Assembly: GCA_012934845.2 (NCBI GenBank)
Contig: WNNJ02001361.1
Span: 89,964 to 153,963 of the forward strand
Direction: 5' to 3'
Origin: Pomphorhynchus laevis
Lineage: Eukaryota > Acanthocephala > Palaeacanthocephala > Echinorhynchida > Pomphorhynchidae
DNA: 64,000 bases
The notes below the pieces were generated by a model. That model was not told where the DNA came from and did not search any database. It saw only the letters and a list, made by a program, of their open reading frames with translations. Positions 55,801-64,000 of this stretch are shown in pieces (the stretch's first letter is position 1; each line of letters starts with the position of its first letter). Both the position numbers and the translations under genes were made by a program.

Positions 55801-56567
55801 TTTTTGAACAGGATCAGTAAAAAACATTTTATTTTTATATTTCGTTAGCTACTGCCAATATCATTAGAATATAAATTAGTGATCATGTTCCAAGATTTTA
55901 AATTAAAAAAATGGATCAAAAATTAAATAATATAATTAGTTATTCTTCAATATAAAATAGTTTTCATTACATATAAAGTTGCAATAGTAAACCATTTGGA
56001 AGTATTATTTTTCCAGAAACTGCTGAGCTGTCAAATTTTAAAGTTTTTTTTATCAGTGGGACCACTAGTAGATGTATTAATATAAAGTATGATATTTATA
56101 GTTATTTTAATATAAATATTACTATTATACACTTCTTATATAATTAATTTATGTTCACAAACATTTTCATGTTAACCGCTGAGAGTTTCGTTTCAGCTTT
56201 GTATTACTCATTCATATTTTCAAAGATATTTGTTTTTGATTTTTCTTGCTTACTTTACTTAAACTGTAAGGTTTTTAAAATTAGATAAATTAGTGTAGAA
56301 AGTAATATGAAATTTATTATATTATGAAATATTCATATATTACGATCATTGTCTAAGGTGTGAAATGTGATAAATACAAAATTATGTTTATCTAGCAAAA
56401 TGAAATATATTATTTGTGTTAATTCATCCTAGAGACCGTGGAATGTGCAGTTTTAGCAGAAAAATGCATATTTTTGGCTTATTACATCTAGATTGAGCTA
56501 CTTAATGGCTTTTGTTTTATTTTAAATAGTTGACACTGATTCATTATTGATAAATAATTATTATATC
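55801..56567. other. AT-rich spacer, no gene recognised
   Basis: Nothing beyond a TATTTCGTTAGCTACTGCCA fragment near 55,838, which resembles part of the PLE-end hairpin on the minus strand. Confidence 0.4.
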
Positions 56568-56707
56568 TGGATCAAAGAAAAGAAGAAATTATTTTTGATA
56601 TTTCGCTAACTATACTGTTAGCATCTTGATAAAATTAAGGTAATTTTCTGAAGATGCTAACAGTATAGTTAGCGAAATATCAAAAATAATTTCTTCTTTT
56701 CTTTGAT
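56568..56707. repeat. Fold-back element, 59-bp perfect arms
   Basis: Positions 56,569-56,627 and 56,649-56,707 appear to be perfect inverse copies around a ~21-bp loop. The right arm begins CTGAAGATGCTAAC, loop AGTATA, GTTAGCGAAATATC: a 6-bp stem II followed by GAAA, with CTGAAGA in place of CTGATGA. The outer edge GATCCAGCTCAAATAATT is shared with the fold-back at 55.45 kb, so both come from one family. Perfect arms indicate a recent origin or conversion between arms. A smaller hairpin (AAGTCGTCAT...ATGACGACTT) is at 56,780-56,808. Confidence 0.9.
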
Positions 56708-57639
56708 CCAGCTCAAATAATTATTTAGCTTCTGTTTTAAATTACTTCTACTTTATCACATATTTAATTACATCTACTTAAGTCGTCATCCTTAACAATG
56801 ACGACTTAGTTGTCATAGAAATTTCCCAAACTTAATTTGAAATAGACAAGCTGAATACATTAAAATCTTTAATGTGGGTGTTAACTTTCTATTGGCAAAC
56901 ATTCCTTCGTTAGTCACATTTAATATCACTAATGATATATTAGTAACTAGCAATCCGGGAAACAAATTTGTATATTTTAAGAGATTAATTTGTTAATTTT
57001 ATATACACATAGATGTAATTTTTTTATTTTGATCTTATATGTGGGATTATTGTCTGCAAAAGTGATATTGTTTTACTTTTTCAGATAATATCGCTTTATT
57101 GTCTACAGAAGTAATATTAATGACCAATATTTGTTAAAAGAATCAAATTTATAAGGTGTTTCTTTACAGTGGAGCATTGGCATAAAAACTAATGCTGATA
57201 TCATATTCTTAGATTGTTCAGTTTTTAAATATTTTAATGCAGTATTTTAATTTAAAGTTTTCAAAAACTGGAGTCTTATTCAAAGTTGTTTCTTTGAATT
57301 ATCTTATTTTAACAAAAATGGTTAATTACATCCGTAATGACTGTTTTTATAAAGCGAAAAGTATTTGCTCGAATTATAAATCATTGAGTGATAACAATTA
57401 TATTAACAGACTTAGTTTAAAGATATGTTCTTTCCCTTAGTAAGCTATAATGTGTTATCTCAAATGTAATTATGTGTAAGTAAAAATGATTGAACTTCTT
57501 TAACAAAACATTTGAGGATATATAAATGAAAAATGAAATTATTTATTTCATAAGTTTATAAATTATATATAATAATACAACTGATATTTTAATTTATAAT
57601 AAAATATTACGTAAATTACATAATATATTTAAACAAACA
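56708..57639. other. AT-rich spacer, no gene recognised
   Basis: The 67-codon plus-strand frame at 57,237-57,440 has no recognisable domain and is not called. Confidence 0.45.
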
Positions 57640-57840
57640 CCTAAATTAAATAGATGCTCTGTAGTATATAAAATTCATGGTGACAGTTTTAATTGCTCAT
57701 ATATTGGCCAGACTGGTCAAGAATAGAAAAATATTAATCACACAACATAAATATATCAAAAAACGCAATAATATGTTAGGAGCTATATCACACCATTAGA
57801 TTAATTTTGATAAGGACTCATTCAATTATATATAAATGAT
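57595..57840 (+). pseudogene. PLE GIY-YIG endonuclease fragment
   Basis: The plus strand encodes VVYKIHGDSFNCSYIGQTGQ (57,662-57,720), the GIY-YIG pair with its Cys, then after a stop and shift THKYIKKRNN and a HH. These correspond to the R...H region of PLE endonucleases. The spacing 'VVYKI...C.YIGQTG' is diagnostic for PLE endonucleases. Only about 60 codons remain, AT-biased like the Naiad copies but closer in motif to the PLE at 59.1 kb. Confidence 0.6.
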
Positions 57841-58361
57841 TATCTTGTAGTATAATGCAATAAGTATTTTATTAAAATAATAGTATTATGCGTTATAATA
57901 AATCTGACTATAATCTAAAGATATCATTTAATTCTTATTTAATTATAATTTTTTTATGAACTGAATAATTTTATCATAATTTGAAGTTTTATTGATTTAA
58001 ACATAAACAATTTATAATATTTTAAAAATAATATTGTAATATTTTTAATTTTTTATTAAACAATTTCCAATATTTTAAAGAATTGTTTTTATTCTTAAAA
58101 CTTCATTAGTATTTTAAATTCAATGTTTCAAATATCTTTTCTACTTTAAGTTTCCTTTGATATTTCGTTGTATATTGTATTCGTTGTTTGTTTTATGGAT
58201 TATAAGTATACTGTTTTTAAAAGCAAAGATGTTTTTAGTTTATATTTCTCCGGTGTTTAGGTTTATATCTCTGATTTTTCTGATATCTCTGATTCAGTAT
58301 TCTTTAAGTTTAAATGGTATAGCTTGTGGATATTATGTGCAAATAAACTGCTTTTAATATC

Positions 58362-58830
58362 CTGACGATGATAGCAGAAGCTATCTAATCAAATTAGCTA
58401 ACTGAGTTACTTATTTAAAATAATTATAAAATTGAAAAAAATGATAAAATCAAAATTTAATAATTAAATAATAAATTATTATAAATAATAAATAATTGTT
58501 TTAAGATTTTATATAATTTATATCAACTTAAATAAAAATTTAAATCTAAAAAAGTCAATTTTTATGAATTGACTAATAAATAACATACGATGTATAAAAA
58601 TAAGGATTAAAGATCATCAGAAGGAACTACTATGCAATCATGTTTCGGCACCTATTCCACGACCCAATATAGCAATAGATCCAGAACATTCTAATGACGT
58701 ATTTCATCTGATGAAATTTGATTATTTAGTGTACCTTAGTCTAAACTATACAAAATCTATTATTTATTATCCATAAAAATTTTCCGCTTAACAGTTTAAA
58801 TTTATTTTTAATAATATTTTATTAATATCG
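58362..58830 (-). mobile_element. Naiad 3' end preceded by a hairpin
   Basis: Positions 58,390-58,800 match the Naiad 3' region of 38,530-38,960 (ATCAAATTAGCTAACTGAG, GAATTGACTAATAAATAACA, AAGATCATCAGAAGGAACTA, CATAAAAATTTTCCGCTTAA). Directly outside its end, 58,362-58,385 holds the hairpin CTGACGATGATAGC, AGAA, GCTATC. The copy is 5'-truncated at about 58,800-58,830. Confidence 0.75.
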
Positions 58831-58889
58831 TTGAGAATTGCTTTCGGGTCAAAAGTAACTTTTTTATTGCGAACCATCCCCGAGAATAC

Positions 58890-59945
58890 AAGAAAAACTT
58901 TATTTAGATATTTCGACTGTACTTGGCAGTCCTTTTCAATCTAAAAATAGAAGAAAATATTACACAAAAAATTCAATTAAAAATAATGTAACTAAGTTAT
59001 AGCCCCATCGGCAATAGCTGATTTCATTTTGGCAACCTTATCACGATGTTTAGCAAGTTTATAGTTTACATCTTTTTGTACGTCTTGTGGAGGGAATTTT
59101 AAGGACTAGTTAGATTTATTCCCTTCCATTGTAGGAAAGATGGAAATGTACAATGATTCCAAAACGAGCCTACGTCCTAACTGTTTTTCTTTATGTAGAA
59201 TATATGTGCTTTCAAAATCAATGATGTGGCCGGTCTCAATAACATGATTGAATATTGCTGAAGATGTATCACTTTTCTTCAGGTTGTACTTATGTTGGTA
59301 CGTTCTCTTTTTTAAACCTTGTTTAGTTTGTCCAATATAGGTCTTCTCACAATCTGAACACGGAATGGTATAAATTACACATTGTGATGCTGCAACTGGT
59401 TTCCTTTTAAAAATGCCACTAAGTCTCGCACCAGTTTTGTAGTACACTTTTATACTATTCTTAAAATTTGAAGTTAACTTCGACAATCGTCTCTTTAAAG
59501 TATTATTAATGAACGTTGATTTAACGTGTTTCATATCTAGCTGTGCGGTCGACGTTCTAGGCAACTGGCTTGCCCTTATCGCAATTGTAAAAGACCGTTT
59601 TATAGCCCATTCCGGATATTGACATTCCCTTAATATGCAATTTATTCTCCTATACTCTCTGTGTCTGTATTCTCTGTTACTGCATACCGTCAGGGCTCTT
59701 CTGAACAAAGAGCTGGCCGCTGAAATTTTGTATCCTTCCGGGATATATGTGGTCCAAGGAGTAAGCGTATGTGGGATATCACGTTTTCTAAAAACGTCTG
59801 TTAAGATGATGTTATTACGTCTTAACACTTTAACATCTAGGAAATTTATTACGTTTTCAATGTCTTCACAATTAACTTTCCACTGAATTGCCTTGTCATG
59901 TTTGTTAAGTATTTCCTCTAGACCTATTATTTTTGGGTATGTATC
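58890..59945 (-). pseudogene. PLE, third lineage: RT C-terminus and GIY-YIG endonuclease
   Basis: An open frame of about 280 codons from about 59,945 to 59,106 without a stop. It begins KIIGLEEILNKHDKAIQWKV and INFLDVKVLRR (the FLDV block after the RT palm), then IPHTLTPWTTYIPEGYKIS, a thumb region, and CVIYTIPCSDCEKTYIGQTK (GIY-YIG, about 59,380-59,320). RTYQHKYNLKKSDTSSAIF, NHVIETGHIIDFE (conserved His) and LGRRLVLESLYI (catalytic Glu) follow. This order is canonical: RT, then C-terminal endonuclease. The RT palm is missing because the copy is 5'-truncated at about 59,945, where AT-rich repeats begin. The protein differs clearly from the 62-kb PLE, so a separate lineage (Neptune- or Poseidon-like in motif style) is likely. 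Confidence 0.8.
58908..58941 (-). other. PLE-end hairpin
   Basis: The minus strand reads TTGAAAAGGACTG, a CCAAGTA loop, then CAGTCGAAATAT. It lies in the 3' untranslated region of the PLE at 59.1-59.9 kb and shows the same stem-GAAA layout with a lost CUGAUGA core. Confidence 0.5.
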
Positions 59946-60178
59946 TAAATTATAATATTTAGATATTTATAATATTTATAATTTTAAAATATTAAAATAT
60001 TATATATCTAAATTATAATATTTAGATATTTATAATATTTATAATATTTTAAAATATCTTTAAAATATTTAAAAAAAATATTTTATTAATTTATATATTT
60101 AAATATATTAGTTTGATTTTATGTTTGTAGTAAACTAGTTTAAAATAGGTATCTATTAAATTATTTAAATGATTTAAA
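59946..60178 (-). repeat. AT-rich duplication and Naiad RT scrap
   Basis: AATTATAATATTTAGATATT recurs at about 59,948 and 60,009 as a direct duplication of ~55 bp. Positions 60,108-60,178 (GTAAACTAGTTTAAAATAGG, ATTAAATTATTTAAATGATT) match 39,005-39,075 of the Naiad RT gene, a short coding scrap on the minus strand. Confidence 0.6.
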
Positions 60179-60929
60179 GCTAAGAATTCTGAAACTAAAC
60201 ATTGCACTTATTAGTTCCTATAAATTTACTAAAAATTCAAAGTACTGAGTAAATCTTCATTTATTTTATTCAAAGATCAATTGTACTCAAACAAATACCG
60301 ACATTATATGTTAAATAATTAACATTAAGTGTTTGTTCTATCTGTTCTATTTTGCATGAAGATCATGAACAGATTATGAAAATAAAACTTGTTTTAATTA
60401 TTGATCTTACAAAGTTAGATTATTAAATTAGAGAAATATATTTCCGGTGGTGCTAATTCAGAATACTTTACTAGTAAAATTTGACTTGCCAAAACGTAGA
60501 GCCTTACTGTGTCTAATAAAACCATGTTTCCAATATAGAATTTTTTCACAATTTCAGCATTGTACTAAATTGTGATATGATGCAAGCAGAATTTGTAATT
60601 TATTCAGTAAGCAACTATTTTTTAAAAATAATTAAGCTTTATTGCCTACGAGTTTTTGTTAGATTTCTTCTGTGTAGAAATTGACCTTGCCATATAATAT
60701 AAATAAAAAATAATTATTTTATTATTTTAATATTATATATAATGTTTAGGAATAATAAATCTTCCACACGAGAAAATTTTATCATGTGGATAATTTATTA
60801 ATTTATTATAATTTATAATTTATTAGATGGCACACGAATGTAATTTTAACAGTATATAGTATATATTAGTATATTAAATATACTATATATAATATATAGT
60901 ATATATAATATATTATATCATATAAATTG
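60179..60929. other. AT-rich spacer ending in a TA microsatellite
   Basis: No gene. Positions 60,847-60,925 are an irregular (TATA) palindromic microsatellite directly before the decayed SINE. Confidence 0.6.
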
Positions 60930-61520
60930 CAACAGGCAGATGGGACTAGTGATCATGTTATAGATGTTTATCCTGTGATGTATGCTAAGCATCCATTACA
61001 GGATCACCAGTCCCGATTTCAATCAATCACTAGTCCCGAATGGGGACAATATCACCAGTTTCAAATCGACATTGGATCACAGTCGCGAACCGGGACATGA
61101 TCACCAGTCCCGATTTCAATCGATCTTCATGATCTCATACTGAACAATAAATGATAAGCATGCATGTGAGCATCTCGGCCAACGCACTTTTAGGAGATCA
61201 TAATGGACGGTTTATACGCTGTGTGAAATATGATAATCCTGGATCCGTAGCCTAGCAGTCAAGAGTACAATCCAAGTACGGAGAGCGACATCTCGAATCT
61301 CGGATGAGTCAAATATAAGAAAGGAATAGAGTTGCTAATCAGCTTTATGATGATCCAGGGGCTACCAACGTGTGGCAGAAAGCTGGTGAAGCGAAAACGG
61401 CTGTGGCAATGGTTACTTTAGTAGTCAGTGTGTAGAATTGGAAGTCATGAAGGAAGGATTCTGGGGATGGTTTTCAATGCAAAAGTCACCTTGTGTTATA
61501 TATCAACTATTCAACATATA
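60930..61520 (+). mobile_element. Decayed hammerhead SINE
   Basis: Collinear with 13,090-13,520: CAGTCCCGATTTCAATC, GATCTTCATGATCTCATA, CCTGGATCCGTAGCCTAGCA, a B-box-like ATCTCGAATCTCGG, AACGGCTGTGGCAATG, then TAGTAGTCAGTGTGTAG and GAAGGAAGGATTCTG. The hammerhead core has decayed (AUGAUGA for CUGAUGA near 61,345; GAAGCG for GAAACG near 61,388), although the GUC site survives at 61,421-61,426. The 5' part contains an extra partial duplication of the CCAGTCCCGATTTCAATC segment (61,008-61,110). Confidence 0.75.
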
Positions 61521-61849
61521 TGCCCACATTAATTGTGTTTCTACATCAAATGTGAAAAATATCTAATACACATAAATATATTAAAAAATTATAATAACAT
61601 TAATAAAGAACATGCGTTACTGTCTTTTCAACAATATTATATACATGTGTATAATGCAGCTACAGTGTAAAAATTATAATTTATCTCAGCGAGCAATGTA
61701 TCAAAATTAATATTATATTCTGGCAAGTATGAGTGACTGTAAACGAAAATTTACAAATATAATGACAGCTCGTACTAATAAATATTTATAACTTTCTCGC
61801 ATTAGCATAAACGGATCAATTGAAAATTTGTTTTTATCGATTAGTAAAA
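61521..61849. other. AT-rich spacer, no gene recognised
   Basis: A faint ACACATAAATATATTAAAAA match (61,569 onward) to the PLE endonuclease scrap at 57.74 kb is too short to call. Confidence 0.4.
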
Positions 61850-62110
61850 CTGAATATATATAATAGAAATTTTTTTATAACGTTTCGAATTTCTTTTTCA
61901 AATTGTATGTATTTTAGAAAAATATATATATTAGTTATGTGTTAGAAAAACCAGCTAAGTCCAGAAAATTTTTTTATAACGTTTCGAATTTCTTTTTCAA
62001 ATTGTATGTATTTTAGAAAAAAGTTAGAGATCTAAAATACATACAATTTAAAAGAAACGAAACGTTATAAAAAAAACTGGATAGCTGGTTTTTCTAACAC
62101 TCATATACCT
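61850..62110. repeat. Fold-back with three copies of a PLE-end hairpin
   Basis: TTTTTTTATAACGTTTCGAA followed by TTTCTTTTTCAAATTGTATG occurs at about 61,868 and 61,970, and inverted at about 62,037-62,070. The outer arms GTTAGAAAAACCAGCTAAGT (61,942) and AGCTGGTTTTTCTAAC (62,084) are inverse copies. Read on the appropriate strand each unit is TTTGAAAAAGAAA, TTCGAAACGTT, the decayed hammerhead-like hairpin, followed by a CTGGA...AGCTGG edge as in the 55-kb and 56-kb fold-backs. Confidence 0.75.
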
Positions 62111-62134
62111 TTGAATTTAAAAAGGATCCACGAC

Positions 62135-62136
<2 letters not shown>

Positions 62137-62180
<44 letters not shown>
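62137..62180. repeat. (TA)n microsatellite
   Basis: About 21 TA dinucleotides directly against the 3' end of the PLE at 62,181, consistent with insertion into a TA microsatellite. Confidence 0.9.
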
Positions 62181-62182
<2 letters not shown>

Positions 62183-64000
62183 AGGATTAGTCAAATCGGC
62201 GTTGCTCGAGATTGTCGTGATGACAATTCTTTCAAAATATTAATAGATTTTCAAATCGAGCAAGCGAAAATTTAATTTGTTATTAGCAAGAAAATAGCTT
62301 TCGGGATTTCCCCTTCTTCAGTTTACAAATTATTATCAGTGCTACTCACCATAGTTTCCGCTTACACTTATATTGTACATTGTACACGAAAGAAGCAAAC
62401 ATAAAATCAGAAGACAGAACAACAGGAAAGTACGATGTCACAGTTTGAAACCGTGTTCAGTGTTTAAACTTTTGTCGGTCATGAGCTGACCTATCCAAAA
62501 TTGCTCTACTTTCCTGCGGTCGTAGTTGTCACTCACGGCTGTGATTAATGTTGTGACCATATTGTGATTTGGATTTTCTATCATATGTCTGACAGCTCCG
62601 TCGTTATTTAAGCGTACAGCTGTTAAGTCTGCCCTTCGGTTGTTGGCCCTGATGTTGAACGATGATCCTGTTTGACCTACATACTGGGCGGGACAGCATA
62701 CACACTCGTGTATATATACTGCGCCTTTTGTCTGGCATGTTAATTCACCTTTTACTCTATACATCGTGTTTGTGATTGAGCTTTTAAATGTGGTTGTGCT
62801 TTTCATTTGGCGACAGCATTTGCAGCGTGCACGACCACATGCTCCACTGATGTTGCCTGTTATTCTGTTTGATTTCCGAGTTGGAGCGACAATATTGTGA
62901 ATTGATAGTCCTCCTTTGAATCCGATGCGTGGTCTAAGGATGATCCGTTGTTGGTCAGCTGACAAATTATTGACAGCACTGTTGATATCCTTCTGAATGC
63001 GTATTATTGCTGGATGGAAGGTGACAGCACAATTGAATATGTTGTCATTCGACTGTGTTCTTTCGCGAATACTTAAAAGATTGTGACGTTGCATCGCTGA
63101 AACTTCTCGGTATTGCCTCTCGACTAGTCTATTCGAGTACCCTCTTTCCATAAACTCTTTACGCATATTTGATGAGTTTCTCAGAAATTCACTATTAGTA
63201 GAGCATATTTTCTTTGCTCGGATCATCTCGTTCCGAATTATGAGTCGCTTTACTTTTGGAGCGTGAGCACTGCTGGCGTGTATAAGAGATCTCGTACCTT
63301 CGAATTTCGTGTGCATAGTCGTCTGCCATAGTCCATGAGTGTCGACATATATATCCACATCGAGAAATGCGACCCGTTTGTTATTTGGTTCAGTCATAGT
63401 GAACTTTAGTTCACTGAATTTGTTGAGAGCCTCGATAAACATGTCCAACTTTGTTCTGCCATGTTTCCAAATCAAAAATATGTCATCGACATATCTCATC
63501 CACGTCGACGGTTTGAATTCTTGTGTGGAAAAGAAGGCTTCTTCAATGCTCGCGACGTATAGACCTGCATATGCTGGAGCAACAGGGCTACCCATTGCAG
63601 TGCCTTCCATCTGCTTGTATATATCACCTTGAAACTCAAATATGTTTGACCGAAGTACGGTTGACAGCATTTCTCGGAGCATTTGTATATTGGTGGATTC
63701 GTAGTTGTACTTCTCCAGTTGTTTAATTACCCCTTTTACTCCGTTCTCTTCATTGATTGACGTGTACAGAGACTCTATATCGAGAGTGATAACGATCGAA
63801 GTCTCAGATATTTCATTTCGTATCATGTTGAATCGTTTAAGAAAGTCATCCGTGCTTGCTAGATATGAAGGTGTCTGCTTTAAGATTGGATGGATCTTGC
63901 GGTGAATGTATCTGGCCAACTTTTCGGTTGCAGTCCCACAATTACTTATTATTGGTCGGGCTGGACATGGTGTTTGATTCTTGTGAATTTTAGGCAGAAA
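62181..64000 (-). mobile_element. PLE with C-terminal endonuclease, open-framed, cut by window edge
   Basis: A canonical-order Penelope-like element on the minus strand. Coding sequence runs from beyond 64,000 to the stop at 62,438. A 257-bp 3' untranslated region follows, ending at the (TA)n at 62,180. The tail holds the PLE-end hairpin CTGAAGAAGGGGAAATCCCG with GAAAGC (62,324 to about 62,298, minus strand). The visible part has no break and better codon diversity than the Naiad copies, so this is the youngest-looking PLE in the window. The 5' part lies outside. Confidence 0.85.
62438..64000 (-). CDS. Penelope-like reverse transcriptase / GIY-YIG endonuclease (partial, 5' outside)
   Basis: About 520 codons are visible, uninterrupted, ending at a stop at 62,438-62,440. 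The frame is open through 64,000, so the internal Met at 63,919 is not the start. RT motifs are LPKIHKNQTPCPARPIISNC (63,995-63,935), ETSIVITLDIESLYTSI (motif A, about 63,800), GTAMGSPVAPAYAGLYVASI (motif B) and MRYVDDIFLIW (motif C with YVDD, about 63,490). FLDVDIYVDT follows. A Cys-rich stretch CGRARCKCCRQM precedes GAVYIHECVCCPAQYVGQTG (GIY-YIG, about 62,730-62,675), NIRANNRRAD, RHMIENPNHN (paired His) and KVEQFWIGQL (catalytic Glu). RT copies the element RNA and the endonuclease nicks the target. Fragments of the same lineage lie at 313-1,400, 5.6 kb and 12.2 kb. Confidence 0.9.
   Translation of the reverse strand, partial: FLPKIHKNQTPCPARPIISNCGTATEKLARYIHRKIHPILKQTPSYLASTDDFLKRFNMIRNEISETSIVITLDIESLYTSINEENGVKGVIKQLEKYNYESTNIQMLREMLSTVLRSNIFEFQGDIYKQMEGTAMGSPVAPAYAGLYVASIEEAFFSTQEFKPSTWMRYVDDIFLIWKHGRTKLDMFIEALNKFSELKFTMTEPNNKRVAFLDVDIYVDTHGLWQTTMHTKFEGTRSLIHASSAHAPKVKRLIIRNEMIRAKKICSTNSEFLRNSSNMRKEFMERGYSNRLVERQYREVSAMQRHNLLSIRERTQSNDNIFNCAVTFHPAIIRIQKDINSAVNNLSADQQRIILRPRIGFKGGLSIHNIVAPTRKSNRITGNISGACGRARCKCCRQMKSTTTFKSSITNTMYRVKGELTCQTKGAVYIHECVCCPAQYVGQTGSSFNIRANNRRADLTAVRLNNDGAVRHMIENPNHNMVTTLITAVSDNYDRRKVEQFWIGQLMTDKSLNTEHGFKL

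Noticed and set aside
61540-61640. Another PLE endonuclease scrap (ACACATAAATATATTAAAAA)
   Set aside because: Only about 20 bases resemble the 57.7-kb fragment, and low complexity makes that uninformative.

Overview
The window looks like repeat-dense, AT-rich nuclear DNA from an invertebrate animal. I found no convincing host gene, tRNA gene, rRNA gene or bacterial-type operon. Nearly everything recognisable is a mobile element or a product of one. The mix (several Penelope-like element lineages, an RTE-type LINE, a Ty3/Gypsy remnant, a Merlin transposase remnant, and a tRNA-headed SINE carrying a hammerhead ribozyme like Sm-alpha of schistosomes) fits a flatworm, possibly a schistosome relative. 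That assignment is inference and rests on element families only.

Layout. 1-1.4 kb: the 5' end of a Naiad-type Penelope-like element (PLE), then a decayed PLE with a C-terminal endonuclease. 1.5-5.9 kb: two inverted-repeat elements, AT-rich spacer and two PLE scraps. 6.0-8.3 kb: a decayed LINE on the minus strand. 9.7-10.2 kb: a Naiad 3' end. 11.15-12.6 kb: PLE terminal-repeat material with a compact hammerhead ribozyme and a 394-bp tandem repeat, joined through a fold-back to a PLE endonuclease tail. 12.8-13.6 kb: a minisatellite and a hammerhead SINE. 13.64-26.2 kb: about 32 copies of a 380-bp satellite, closed by an inverted partial copy, with TA microsatellite at both ends. 26.3-29.7 kb: PLE and Merlin remnants, Naiad tails and a fold-back. 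30.0-33.7 kb: a near full-length RTE-like LINE with an 8-bp target duplication. 35.3-37.5 kb: a broken LTR element with a Naiad fragment inside it. 38.5-41.8 kb: the best Naiad copy. 45.4-47.5 kb: further Naiad pieces. 47.5-54.1 kb: AT-rich, nothing recognisable. 54.1-54.6 kb: an isolated satellite copy. 55.4-60.2 kb: two fold-backs, Naiad tails, and PLE endonuclease pieces of a third lineage. 60.9-62.1 kb: a decayed hammerhead SINE and another fold-back. 62.2-64.0 kb: an open-framed PLE running off the window.

How the parts relate. The unifying theme is PLE ends and small self-cleaving RNA motifs. Two motifs are close to canonical hammerheads (11,224-11,279 minus; 13,342-13,431 plus). The 394-bp repeat keeps a degenerate one in normal order. 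The 380-bp satellite is homologous to the 394-bp repeat and carries all three hammerhead strands with matched helices and a full core, but in an order not used by type I, II or III hammerheads. A single copy could only fold through crossing pairings; neighbouring copies in one transcript could build a normally nested ribozyme. A related hairpin (CTGANGA, short stem, then GAAA) recurs at many PLE ends and inside the fold-backs. These ribozyme readings come from inspection by eye and have not been folded computationally or tested.
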